A DNA stretch of 22,466 bases from NCBI GenBank assembly GCA_031281385.1, contig JAITFL010000014.1, forward strand, positions 1 through 22,466. The letters run 5' to 3'. The notes under the pieces were generated by a model. It was not told the DNA's origin, did no database searches, and saw only the letters and a list, made by a program, of their open reading frames with translations. The translations under genes and the position numbers were made by a program. Source of the DNA: Holophagales bacterium. GTDB lineage: Bacteria > Acidobacteriota > Holophagae > Holophagales > Holophagaceae. This document shows, piece by piece, positions 5,953 to 13,681 of the stretch (the stretch's first letter is position 1; each line of letters opens with the position of its first letter).

Positions 5953-8040
5953 ATGAAACTCCGCACTATCCTCTCCATCTCCGTCATCCCGTTCCTCATC
6001 TGCGCGGGGCTGTTGCGCGCCGACGAGGGTATGTGGACTTTTGACAATCTGCCACTGGCCAAGCTGAAAGAAAAGTACGGCTGGGCTCCCGACCAAGCGT
6101 GGCTGGATCATGTTCGCCTGGCTTCCGTGAAGTTCCCAGGCGGCTCTGGCGCCTTCGTCAGCGCGAATGGCCTCGTCCTGACCAACCACCACATAGCGCG
6201 GGGGTCTATATCGAAGGTCAGCGGGAAAGACCGCGACTTGGTGAGGGACGGCTTCGTGGCCGCGTCCATCGAGCAAGAGATAAAGATCCCCAACTACGAG
6301 CTGCGCGTACTGGTCTCCACAGAGGATGTGACGGCCACGGTCAAGGCTGCGGCAAAGCCTGGCATGGCACCCACTCAGGCCAACAAAGCGCGAAGGGATA
6401 AGCTGGAAGAGCTGCGGGCCAAAATGGCAAAGGACGACCCAAATAGGTCATTCGATTCCGTGACGCTGTACAACGGTGGCGAATATTGGGTGTATGGCTA
6501 CAAACGCTTCAACGATGTAAGGCTGGTGGCCGCGCCCGAATTGCAGGTGGCCGACTTCGGCGGCGCGCAGGACAACTACACATTCCCAAGGTGGGGGCTG
6601 GACTTCGCCCTGCTGCGCGTCTATGAAAACGACAAGCCGTATAGGCCAGACCATTTTCTCAATTGGACAACGGGCGGGTTGAAGGCCAACGACCTCGTGA
6701 TAGTCTCCGGACACCCAGGCGCCACGTTCAGGCAGCAAACGCTGGCGCAGATGGAGTTTGCGCGGGACTATTCCATTCCCTACAGGATGCGCTCGCAAGA
6801 GCGTCAAAAGGCCGCGATCCTTGAGTACGGCAAGGCCGGCGGTGAAGCGGCGCGGACTGCCCGCGACACCATCTGGGGCATTGACAACGGCTACAAGCGC
6901 ATAGCCGGACAGTTGATGGGGCTAAGGGTACCCGCAAACATCGCAAAGGTGGCGATGGAAGAGAAAGACCTTAGGGCCAAGGTTGCCGCGAATCCTGAAC
7001 TAAAAGCCAAGGCCGGAAAGAGTTGGGATGAAATAGAAAAAGCGGTGAACCTCAACAAGCAAATTTTAGATTATATGCAACTGCTGGATTCCAGAGGCTC
7101 CACCATGCTAGGCTCCGCGATAAGCATGGTGCGCTGGGCGTACGATTCCAGCCTGCCCGCCGACAAGCGGCCCGACGTATCCGACGATTCATTGAAAACC
7201 CGCCGAAGTACCTTAGATCGCCCACCGCAGAACGTCAACATCCCATTGGACATCGTAAGACTTCAGGCCGGACTGCAAGAGGCAATCGAAGTGCTTGGGC
7301 CGCAGCACGAAATCGTCAAGGCTCTAACAGGCGGCAGGGCGGCGGGCGACGTGGCCAAAGAAGCGATCAGCAACACAAAGATCAATGACGCGGATTACCG
7401 CAAGCAACTTTTGGACGGCGGCATAAAGGCCGTGCAAGAATCGAGCGACCCGCTGATAGCAATGGCCCGCAACATAGAAGCTCTGGCCAGGCCCTACCGC
7501 AAAAAGATGGACGAGCAGGTAACGGCTGTCATAGCCGAGCACTCCCAGAGGATCGCCGAGGCCAGGTTCGCCATACTTGGCAAGACATACTACCCCGACG
7601 CTACAAACACGCTGCGCTTCACATACGGGCCAGTGGCCACGTACCCCGCGAATGGCACACTGATGCAGCCATTCACCACCTTCCACGGCCTGATTGACCG
7701 CTATGAGGGCTGGGGCGGCAACGAAGCCGCGGCCGAGGGCGGGCTGTGGGTTCTGCCGCAGAGGTGGCTGGACAGGCTGCCTGGCGTGAACCTGACCACA
7801 CCATACAACTTCACCTACGCCTGCGACACAGTGGGCGGGAACTCTGGCAGCCCCGTCTTGAATACCAAGGGCGAACTGGTGGGGCTCAACTTCGACAGCA
7901 ACATCGAGGGACAGGCCGGCTACTACGTCTATGACGGAAGCACAAAGCGCAGCATAGCCGTTGACGCTCGCGCCATAACCGAATCGCTGGTCAAGGTCAT
8001 GGACGGCAAGTGGATAGCGGACGAGCTTGTAGGTAGATAG
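5953..8040 (+). CDS. S46-family dipeptidyl-peptidase, Ser-type (DPP11-like specificity)
   Basis: S46 enzymes are periplasmic serine peptidases of chymotrypsin fold that remove dipeptides from peptide N-termini. Starting at ATG 5953 (AAAGGGG site upstream), the 695-residue product has a signal peptide ending near LLRA-D24 and then the mature start DEGMWTFDN. The triad is visible: His80 in LTNHH, Asp216 in GLDFALLRVY and Ser631 in GGNSGSP. The frame is open back to a TTG at 5875, but that start would precede the signal peptide. Eighteen residues after the catalytic Ser lies Ser649 (GLNFDS). In DPP7/DPP11 this position sets preference: Gly for hydrophobic P1, Arg or Ser for Asp/Glu P1, so acidic preference is predicted. 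Length (about 700) is typical. The gene is convergent with recR, and a paralogue starts at 20392. Confidence 0.9.
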   Translation: MKLRTILSISVIPFLICAGLLRADEGMWTFDNLPLAKLKEKYGWAPDQAWLDHVRLASVKFPGGSGAFVSANGLVLTNHHIARGSISKVSGKDRDLVRDGFVAASIEQEIKIPNYELRVLVSTEDVTATVKAAAKPGMAPTQANKARRDKLEELRAKMAKDDPNRSFDSVTLYNGGEYWVYGYKRFNDVRLVAAPELQVADFGGAQDNYTFPRWGLDFALLRVYENDKPYRPDHFLNWTTGGLKANDLVIVSGHPGATFRQQTLAQMEFARDYSIPYRMRSQERQKAAILEYGKAGGEAARTARDTIWGIDNGYKRIAGQLMGLRVPANIAKVAMEEKDLRAKVAANPELKAKAGKSWDEIEKAVNLNKQILDYMQLLDSRGSTMLGSAISMVRWAYDSSLPADKRPDVSDDSLKTRRSTLDRPPQNVNIPLDIVRLQAGLQEAIEVLGPQHEIVKALTGGRAAGDVAKEAISNTKINDADYRKQLLDGGIKAVQESSDPLIAMARNIEALARPYRKKMDEQVTAVIAEHSQRIAEARFAILGKTYYPDATNTLRFTYGPVATYPANGTLMQPFTTFHGLIDRYEGWGGNEAAAEGGLWVLPQRWLDRLPGVNLTTPYNFTYACDTVGGNSGSPVLNTKGELVGLNFDSNIEGQAGYYVYDGSTKRSIAVDARAITESLVKVMDGKWIADELVGR

Positions 8041-8092
8041 GGATTAGGGTTCAGGGGCTATGGGCAAGAGCGGCTACTAGCCCCTGATCCCT
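8039..8092. terminator. G-rich inverted repeat between convergent S46 and recR genes
   Basis: TCAGGGGCTA (8051-8060) and TAGCCCCTGA (8078-8087) pair perfectly over 10 bp with a 17-base loop. Flanking AGGGAT (8039-8044) and ATCCCT (8087-8092) extend the structure. Placement between two convergent genes suggests a bidirectional terminator, but there is no long T-run. Related sequences occur at 3701-3727, 20245-20319, around 14925-14949 and 16820-16840. Confidence 0.5.
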
Positions 8093-8101
8093 GTTGTAGC
8101 C

Positions 8102-8713
8102 CTAACCGCGGGTGTTTGTCCTTCCCTCTAGGGCTCTGTTCAGGGTGAGGTCATCGGCATACTCTAGGTCGCTGCCTATGGGCAGGCCGAGTCCAATCCT
8201 AGACACCTTTAAGCCGTGTTGGGACAGGGGTTCCAGCAGTCTGGACAAAAAGGCCGCAGTGGTTTCGCCGTCTAGGGTGGGATTGGTGGCGATGACCACC
8301 TCCCGCACTTCGCCGCCTTCCAAGCGCCTCAGCAGCGCATCTATCCGCAACTGGGCCGGCCCCACGCCCTTTAGCGGGCTGATGAGGCCGCCGAGAACGT
8401 GGTACCTCCCCTTGAACTGCCCTCCCCTCTCAAAGGTGAGCACGTTGCTGGCTTCGGCCACCACCACCAAATAGGAAGGGTCACGCCCTTGGTCAAGGCA
8501 GATCGGGCATGTCGGCTGGTCGGTGAAAGAGCCGCAGGTTTCGCAGAAGCCAACTTTTTCGGAGACGGCGGTCAACGCGCCCGCCAAGTGTTCGATGGCC
8601 TGACTGCCCTCTTTCAGCAAGTGCAGGGCAATCCTCTGGGCTGACTTTGGGCCCACGCCAGGCAGCTTTTGGAACGCCTCGACTACGGCCTCTAGGGGCG
8701 GCGGCAGTTTCAT
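8102..8713 (-). CDS. recR: Recombination mediator RecR
   Basis: RecR acts with RecF/RecO to load RecA at single-strand gaps; it forms a ring clamp on DNA. The 203-residue product (family about 200) has a helix-hairpin-helix with LPGVGPKSAQRIA (17-29), a four-Cys zinc finger CETC (57-60) and CPIC (69-72), and a Toprim domain from about 80 to 175 including EASN and the ATNPTLDGETTA segment. ATG at 8713 is five bases after the ybaB stop, so the two genes form one operon, the widespread ybaB-recR pair. dnaX, which often precedes ybaB, is not here; the upstream neighbour is divergent. Secure. Confidence 0.96.
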   Translation of the reverse strand: MKLPPPLEAVVEAFQKLPGVGPKSAQRIALHLLKEGSQAIEHLAGALTAVSEKVGFCETCGSFTDQPTCPICLDQGRDPSYLVVVAEASNVLTFERGGQFKGRYHVLGGLISPLKGVGPAQLRIDALLRRLEGGEVREVVIATNPTLDGETTAAFLSRLLEPLSQHGLKVSRIGLGLPIGSDLEYADDLTLNRALEGRTNTRG

Positions 8714-8718
8714 GGCGG

Positions 8719-9021
8719 CTAGAAGTTAAAGCCTGGGATGTTGAGGCCGGAAGCCATGCCGCCTGTGGCCTTGGCCATCCCTTCCGCCGCCTTTGCCGCT
8801 GCGTCGCTATATGCGGCGATGATGAGGTCTTCCAGCATGCTAGGGTCGTCTGGATCCATGGCTTCTTTGGCGATGGAAATGCCGACTATCTCTTTGGCGC
8901 CGTTGAGGGTGATCTTCACCGACTCGCCGCCAGCCGTGCCCACCACGCGCAGGCCCTGCTGCGCCGCCAGAAGGTCCGCTTGCATCTTTTGCGCCTGCTT
9001 CATAAGGAACCGCATGTCCAT
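8719..9021 (-). CDS. ybaB: YbaB/EbfC-family nucleoid-associated protein
   Basis: YbaB/EbfC proteins are small dimeric DNA-binding proteins of the nucleoid, almost always next to recR. The product begins MDMRFLMKQAQKMQADLLAAQ, the typical N-terminal helix. It continues with the beta segment ESVKITLNGAKEIVGISI and the C-terminal DLIIAAYSDAAAKAAEGMAKATGGM, giving 100 residues against a usual 100-110. GAGG at 9030-9027 lies five bases before ATG 9021, which decides this start over TTG 9033 and ATG 9015. A 63-base dispersed repeat begins 17 bases upstream of the start codon, so the promoter or leader lies within or next to it. Confidence 0.92.
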   Translation of the reverse strand: MDMRFLMKQAQKMQADLLAAQQGLRVVGTAGGESVKITLNGAKEIVGISIAKEAMDPDDPSMLEDLIIAAYSDAAAKAAEGMAKATGGMASGLNIPGFNF

Positions 9022-9037
9022 CTTGACCTCCAATATT

Positions 9038-9100
9038 GCAATTCAATTTATTGTAGTCCACAATCGCAGTACCTGATCCAGCCCTTGCAATCATCCTGCG
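9038..9100. repeat. 63-base dispersed repeat, copy A
   Basis: This stretch matches 15066-15128 in the same orientation with seven mismatches over 63 bases and no gap, about 89% identity by hand alignment. It sits in the divergent gap upstream of ybaB. Conserved blocks include ATCGCAGTA, CTGATCCA and CCCTTGCAATC. Weaker similarity (TATAGCAATTC) continues on the right side. Minus-strand translation of both copies gives similar short peptides, but neither is a plausible gene. Confidence 0.75.
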
Positions 9101-9102
9101 TA

Positions 9103-9131
9103 TATAGCAATTCCCTACGGGAAGGACTATA
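9103..9131. repeat. Symmetric inverted repeat TATAG/TTCCC - GGGAA/CTATA
   Basis: TATAG (9103-9107), TTCCC (9111-9115), a three-base centre, GGGAA (9119-9123) and CTATA (9127-9131) form two 5-bp stems separated by a symmetric 3x3 internal loop. It directly abuts the 63-base repeat, so both may be parts of one element. Confidence 0.5.
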
Positions 9132-9185
9132 AAGCACCATTGGCGTTGTGCACTCGGTTGCCGTACAATCATCCAAGGTGACCAC

Positions 9186-9452
9186 ATGCTCCAGGAAACA
9201 TCGCTAGAGGCTCCAGCCCCCACCCCAGCCCCGCAAAAAGACTACGTCTTCCAGAACTACCACAAGGCGGGGCTGATCATACTCCTCGCTGGGATACTTT
9301 ACTTCCGCCTGACAATGCGGAAGCGCAAGAATGACAAGATATGCCCCAACTGCGAACACAGGAACCCCTACCACCGCTCAAACTGCACAAAGTGCAGCGC
9401 ACCGCTGCTTAACCTGACGTTCAAGAAAGAAAAGAGCCAGGGGCAGGAGTAG
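9186..9452 (+). CDS. Small single-pass membrane protein with C-terminal zinc ribbon
   Basis: The 88-residue product has a Pro/Ala-rich N-terminus, one membrane segment (about residues 28-43, AGLIILLAGILYFRLT) and a basic RKRK stop. Its C-terminal zinc ribbon is CPNC (53-56) with CTKC (67-70), spaced ten residues apart. The orientation rule places the zinc ribbon in the cytoplasm. Such ribbons often bind protein or nucleic acid, but I recognise no specific family. ATG at 9186 follows AAGGTG at about 9175-9180. It diverges from ybaB-recR and converges on the DUF262 gene. Codon use (ATA, AGG) matches the host. It is probably a real gene of unknown function. Confidence 0.7.
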   Translation: MLQETSLEAPAPTPAPQKDYVFQNYHKAGLIILLAGILYFRLTMRKRKNDKICPNCEHRNPYHRSNCTKCSAPLLNLTFKKEKSQGQE

Positions 9453-9480
9453 CATCTATACGGCCTTTTGCAGCGGAATA

Positions 9481-11268
9481 TTACTCCTCATTCCATTCCA
9501 GCGACCCTCCAAATGCTTCTACAACATCGGAGCTGTTTAGGTTGTCTGCCCTCTTGCCCATCGCTTTGCTGATGAGTTTGACAATTGTTTTTGCTCTAGC
9601 TAAAAAGAACTTGTCGAAATTGTCCTCTCGGAGTGAAGCGGCATCAATGCCATGAGATTCTATGTTGGCGTTTAGAGCAGTGGGTGACACATTTGTGTTC
9701 TCTATCGCTTTCAGATATTTGCTTGGGGCCTTGCCACCAAGCATTTTGTTGGTAAGGGCTGCGATAGGTGTCTTATTGACGATACTGTTCCACTTGCGCT
9801 TTTCGTAGCCCTGCTGCTCGCAGAATTTTTGTGGGAAGATATGATGAATGTCCACTTGGACTGTCGCGAAATTCTTAAAGTCCATTTTATCTCCGCTAAT
9901 GAAATCCCGCGCACCTTCGCCCAAAATAAGGGCCATGACACCCTTATAGGCAGCACCATTTCTAGTTTGTAGCGAGAGGAGTCGTGTTGGCTGGAAGAAA
10001 GCGCGGCTTACTGTATCTGGTTCTTCCCCACCGCAAATCCATGCCTGAATACCTGATACATCGTTCACATAGCGCGTCTCATTTGACGAACCGTACATCT
10101 CCCCAAAGACACCGCACCAGTACCAAGCGGCGAGTTTATCTTTGACTAAGCCATCGTTTGTTTTATTGCCCAGGACAGTCATAAGTACCGCCAATGGCAC
10201 AAATTGGGTCGTATATGGAAGGTCACGTGGGGCAAGAATATTTTGCTGAACAAGAAAATGGGCTGCTTTTATATAGCCATTCGTAAGATCTTCGGCATAA
10301 GCCTTGTAATCCGCTAGCGAGAGACCCAGCACATCTTTACGCTTTACTGCAAGTGTTCTATTCCCATTCACTTGTGCCAGAAGTGTCATTGATGCAAGGA
10401 AATCTGTGGGGGCGACATCGGAGAGCAATTCAAATGTTCCGTCAGCGTGCTTCATCTTGCGTACTCGTATTTCCCAATCATCGCGTAGAACAAAATCCTC
10501 GGCAGCAAAGGTTGCTGTAACCAACTCGAAAACCGTAAGCGCAACACCGCCGGTGTTGACATTCTCGAAGACCTGACAAACCGCTTCTTTTGGGGTATCT
10601 TTTTCAAGTCGAATAACTGGCAGTGTGTAGCGAAGTATCGGATTCAAGACTTCGGCCGTGAATTTGCGGAGACGATTGCTGATCTCTGGATCATTGTGGA
10701 AATCCCGATAGTTGTCTTTCCACGTATCCAAGGCAATAGAATCAAACACAATATTCAGCGGGAACATGTGATTCTCAATTTCACCCCGGGAAGTACTTAA
10801 ATCTTTCACAACGACACGTCCAAAATCTTCTTTAATTTTTTTATCATTAGGAACAGATACAATAGCATCCACACGATCAACATCGGGATCAAGGCATTTT
10901 TCAATATCAAGATAGTAATAACGCTGAACGTCCTCTTTCTTGATTGTTTGCGTTGGAACTGGCTTTTGGCTATACATGGCGCAATATACACTGGTGAGGC
11001 GCTGCTGCCCGTCAAGGACAAGCAATTCCGGTGTCTTGCCATCATCGGCCACACTTGTGAACACGCGGGATTTGAAGCGGATGCCATCGCCTCCATATTC
11101 TAGGAACATAACTGCTCCAACCGGGTAAGAACAAGTTATGCTCGCAACCAATTTGCGGATGTGTTCATCGTCCCAAACCCAACCTCTCTGAAAGTCTGGT
11201 AGGCGCGTTGTCCCCCTGTCTATGCCCTTAAGAATGTCTAACATTGAAGTGTCATGTGATTGAGTCAT
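9481..11268 (-). CDS. DUF262 / DUF1524 (GmrSD-like) nuclease
   Basis: The 595-residue protein combines the two domains of GmrSD-type modification-dependent (type IV) restriction enzymes. An N-terminal DUF262 domain carries DFQRGWVW (25-32) and LVLDGQQRLTSVY, with the DGQQR motif (86-90) of the ParB/sulfiredoxin-like NTP-binding fold. A C-terminal DUF1524 HNH-type nuclease carries HHIFPQKF (475-482) with N494 and N498 downstream. In phages and bacteria such proteins cleave DNA with modified bases; the target here is unknown. A solitary DUF262/DUF1524 gene, rather than separate GmrS and GmrD, is common. ATG at 11268 is the only start after an in-frame TGA; the ribosome site is weak. Base composition is visibly richer in A+T and Arg/Ile codons differ from neighbours, so recent transfer is likely. 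Confidence 0.85.
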   Translation of the reverse strand: MTQSHDTSMLDILKGIDRGTTRLPDFQRGWVWDDEHIRKLVASITCSYPVGAVMFLEYGGDGIRFKSRVFTSVADDGKTPELLVLDGQQRLTSVYCAMYSQKPVPTQTIKKEDVQRYYYLDIEKCLDPDVDRVDAIVSVPNDKKIKEDFGRVVVKDLSTSRGEIENHMFPLNIVFDSIALDTWKDNYRDFHNDPEISNRLRKFTAEVLNPILRYTLPVIRLEKDTPKEAVCQVFENVNTGGVALTVFELVTATFAAEDFVLRDDWEIRVRKMKHADGTFELLSDVAPTDFLASMTLLAQVNGNRTLAVKRKDVLGLSLADYKAYAEDLTNGYIKAAHFLVQQNILAPRDLPYTTQFVPLAVLMTVLGNKTNDGLVKDKLAAWYWCGVFGEMYGSSNETRYVNDVSGIQAWICGGEEPDTVSRAFFQPTRLLSLQTRNGAAYKGVMALILGEGARDFISGDKMDFKNFATVQVDIHHIFPQKFCEQQGYEKRKWNSIVNKTPIAALTNKMLGGKAPSKYLKAIENTNVSPTALNANIESHGIDAASLREDNFDKFFLARAKTIVKLISKAMGKRADNLNSSDVVEAFGGSLEWNEE

Positions 11269-11388
11269 ACGTTTTTCTCTTAGCAGCAGTGCCTTTCACT
11301 AATATTTTACCACGTTTTTCATTTGAGGTCGTGCCACGTCCAAGGGCTTCAAGTGGCTTGTTGGCCCCAGTCTATGATCTTTGCTCCC

Positions 11389-11417
11389 TTGCCAATTCTG
11401 CGCCTCCAATTGACAAT
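11389..11417 (+). promoter_or_regulatory. Promoter of the CPBP protease gene, near-leaderless
   Basis: TTGCCA (11389-11394), a 17-base spacer and GACAAT (11412-11417) form a fair sigma-70 promoter. Seven bases separate the -10 box from ATG at 11425, which places transcription start at about the start codon. It supports that ATG over the longer open frame beginning at 11323. Confidence 0.45.
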
Positions 11418-11424
11418 AAACAAC

Positions 11425-12762
11425 ATGCGCCCCCCACACACGTTCCTCAACCCACTGACCATTTTCCTCGCCTTGGCCGCTGCCTATCTGACGGTGGAGC
11501 AAGTGGCCCACGTCGCGGTGCCAAGGGCGGCCATGGCGCAGGCGGGGCAAGAGGCCAGGCTGATGGAGCTGCGCTGGGCGGCGGCTTATAAAAATGAAGG
11601 CGGGCGCGGCGCCCTTCTGGAGAGGCTTGGCAAAAAAATCTATGTATCCCTAGAATCCCTAGACGCGCATGGGAAACCGCCAAAGGATGCAAAAAATCCT
11701 TGGGACGTTGCAGTCGGATCAGTGCTACTGGCGGAAGCGGGGAAACTAAAAGAGGCCGAGAGGCTCCTGGATTTTGCGCCCAAGGGCCTCTTCCGCGACT
11801 GCTGGGAAGCCGCGTACGCCTCGGGCCCTATTCCATCGTCTGCGGACATTGAACTAGCTACCAGCAGCCTCTCCAACGGCCTGGCGGCAAAACTCTTGGA
11901 AGGTCGGATCGCCGAGGCACAGACCTCGGAATGGACGACTGATGCCAGAAATGGGATATTGGCCGCGTACAAAAAAAAAGCAGTTGCATTATCTGTCGTT
12001 GCGATAATTTTGTTTGTCGGCGCGATATGGGGACTGGGAATTGGTATTTGGGCGCTGGCAAAAAAGCCACCACTGGCAGACCCGCCGCGCTTTCAGATGC
12101 CGGCCGTTTATGCGCTGAATGTGTGCTTGGGGTGGTACGTCTGTTTCTTTTTGTCGTCAACGCTCGCGGGATTCATAGGAAAAACTGCCCACTTGGGCGT
12201 GTGGACGTTGCCGCTGAACTATTCCCTGCATGCCGTCTGCGGCATAGCCTTTATTTGTGCGGCGGAAAAATTTTCTCCCTTGGCACTGTGGCACAAGATC
12301 AGCAAGAAGGATTGGCGGTGGCCGATGAATGGTGTACGTTTCCTGCTACTGGCGCTCACTTTGACGCTGGCCGCATCTTGGCTGCTGTCTTTCGTCATGC
12401 CCGAGGGCGACCAGCCACAGAAAGAGCTTGTCGAGCTAATCGGCGGCAGCAAGGGCGTTTTGCCCATATTGGCAGTCTTTGGCACCGTTGCCTTTCTTGG
12501 GCCAATGTTCGAGGAAATTTTTTTCAGGGGCTTCATGATGTCAATGTTTAGGCGGCGGCTGCCCGTTGCTGGCGCACTGTTGCTCTCCAGCGCCCTATTC
12601 GCGTCCATCCACTTCGACTTGCAGATCATCCCCCTGCTGGCCATCCTTGGCTGCACCCTTGGCATCGCGTTCATGCGGACGGGCGATATAAAGACCACCA
12701 TCTTCGTCCACGCCTGCTGGAATGGCGGCGTGTTTCTGTTTCAGAAACTGCTGATGGCGTGA
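11425..12762 (+). CDS. CPBP-family (CAAX/Abi) intramembrane protease with long extracytoplasmic helical domain
   Basis: CPBP glutamate-type membrane proteases include Rce1-like enzymes and many bacterial proteins linked to bacteriocin immunity or phage defence. From ATG 11425 the product has 445 residues. One N-terminal membrane helix (about 8-30) leads into a soluble Ala-rich helical region of about 160 residues with TPR-like character. Then come about seven membrane helices. The CPBP signatures sit near the C-terminus: EEIFFRG (E363, E364, R368), FASIH (His396) and HACWN (His429, Asn433), so the active site looks complete. The family core is near 200-250 residues, so the N-terminal half is an addition. 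The gene diverges from the DUF262 nuclease. Substrate is unknown. The frame extends upstream to 11323 without a better start. Confidence 0.82.
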   Translation: MRPPHTFLNPLTIFLALAAAYLTVEQVAHVAVPRAAMAQAGQEARLMELRWAAAYKNEGGRGALLERLGKKIYVSLESLDAHGKPPKDAKNPWDVAVGSVLLAEAGKLKEAERLLDFAPKGLFRDCWEAAYASGPIPSSADIELATSSLSNGLAAKLLEGRIAEAQTSEWTTDARNGILAAYKKKAVALSVVAIILFVGAIWGLGIGIWALAKKPPLADPPRFQMPAVYALNVCLGWYVCFFLSSTLAGFIGKTAHLGVWTLPLNYSLHAVCGIAFICAAEKFSPLALWHKISKKDWRWPMNGVRFLLLALTLTLAASWLLSFVMPEGDQPQKELVELIGGSKGVLPILAVFGTVAFLGPMFEEIFFRGFMMSMFRRRLPVAGALLLSSALFASIHFDLQIIPLLAILGCTLGIAFMRTGDIKTTIFVHACWNGGVFLFQKLLMA

Positions 12763-12802
12763 TGGCGGCTCGCCTCAAGAAATGCCCGCTCGCTACATTC
12801 AT

Positions 12803-12822
12803 CCCGGACCGTTCGGGCTTTT
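12803..12822 (+). terminator. Small intrinsic terminator after the CPBP gene
   Basis: CCCGGA (12803-12808), a three-base loop and TTCGGG (12812-12817) form a 6-bp stem with one G-U pair, followed by CTTTT. It lies 40 bases after the CPBP stop codon. Confidence 0.4.
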
Positions 12823-12834
12823 GGAGAAATTGGA

Positions 12835-12878
12835 CAGGGGCGGACCAAATTTTCATTTGTGCCGCCCCTGCTTTTTCT
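12835..12878 (+). terminator. Intrinsic terminator after the CPBP gene
   Basis: The arms 12835-12850 and 12855-12870 pair over 16 bp with two adjacent mismatches and a four-base loop; the base of the stem is CAGGGGCGG with CCGCCCCTG. CTTTTTCT follows. This is the strongest terminator in the window and should isolate efp from upstream transcription. Confidence 0.65.
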
Positions 12879-13102
12879 GGCTCGGGCAAACAAGGTGCCG
12901 ACTCACAAAACCATGTAGGCTTCGTTAACCATCTTTGAAAGTTCAGTGTAAAGCCATTTGGCCCGGAAAATTGGTAAACATTTTGTAACAATTTGCCTGT
13001 GCTTGTCAGCACATAATGGCGTAAATGCAGCAATGGACGATGTTAGTTCTGTGCTTTAAAGTTGGTGTATGATAGATTCATAAGCAAATTTGGAGGCCAT
13101 TG

Positions 13103-13678
13103 ATGGGCGGCATCATCGAAGCTATCAACGTCAAGCGCAAGATGTTCTTTGAACACGAAGACACGCCCTACCACTGCCTTGACGCGGAAGTTTCCACGCC
13201 GACGGCCAGGGGCGGGCAGACACTGGTGCGCCTAAAGATGAGGAATCTCTTGACTAGGGCCGTGTTTGACAAGACATTCAAAGCCGGCGACAAGTTCCGC
13301 GAACCCGATTTGGCGCTAGTCCAAGCCAGTTATCTGTACAGCGACGGCGACGGCTCCCACTTCATGGATCAGGAATCCTATGAAACGCTTTCGCTGAATG
13401 GCGACATGGTGGGGGACGCGCTGGACTACTTGGTCGAGGGCCAGGTTATCCAAGTCCAAAAATTCAATGGCAACCCCATCGGCCTGCAAATCCCCACGCA
13501 CGTTGAGCTGGCCGTCACGTACACAGAGCCAGGCGCCAAGGGCGACACCGCATCGGGCAATGTAACCAAACCGGCCAAGCTGGAGACGGGCATCGAGATA
13601 CGAGTGCCGCTCTTCATCAAAGAGGGCGAAAAGGTGAAAGTGAACACCGAGACGAGGGAGTTCGCGGGGAGAGCCTAG
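13103..13678 (+). CDS. efp: Elongation factor P with an EfpL/YeiP-like loop
   Basis: EF-P binds between the P and E sites and relieves stalling at proline runs. The 191-residue product has a KOW-like domain I (about 1-64) and two OB-type domains; the C-terminus is typical (ETGIEIRVPLFIKEGEKVKVNTE, ending EFAGRA). The domain I loop that enters the peptidyl-transferase centre reads STPTARGGQ (31-39). Canonical EF-P has PGKGQ with a modified Lys34. Here there is no Lys; Arg36 lies at the tip, as in the SPTARG loop of E. coli YeiP/EfpL. The rest of the protein resembles ordinary EF-P more than YeiP. ATG at 13103 has GGAGG (13092-13096) six bases upstream, preferred over the overlapping TTG at 13100. 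rsgA follows after three bases. No EpmA, EpmB or EarP modifying enzyme is in the window. Confidence 0.9.
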   Translation: MGGIIEAINVKRKMFFEHEDTPYHCLDAEVSTPTARGGQTLVRLKMRNLLTRAVFDKTFKAGDKFREPDLALVQASYLYSDGDGSHFMDQESYETLSLNGDMVGDALDYLVEGQVIQVQKFNGNPIGLQIPTHVELAVTYTEPGAKGDTASGNVTKPAKLETGIEIRVPLFIKEGEKVKVNTETREFAGRA

Positions 13679-13681
13679 GCA

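Larger units (their letters stand above)
12763..13102. other. 340-base gap between the CPBP gene and efp
   Basis: I find no gene here. It contains two terminator-like hairpins near the left end (12803-12822 and 12835-12878) and, near the right end, a possible efp promoter: -10 box TATGAT at 13068-13073 preceded by TG, with only weak -35 candidates. The middle part is A+T-rich and shows nothing I can name. Confidence 0.5.

Noticed and set aside
11254..11376. Minus-strand open frame of about 40 codons just upstream of and overlapping the DUF262 start, with a plausible basic peptide (NEKRGKILVKG)
   Set aside because: It has no ATG or good ribosome site and covers the region of the CPBP promoter. 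It could be the tail of a decayed gene, but nothing supports translation.
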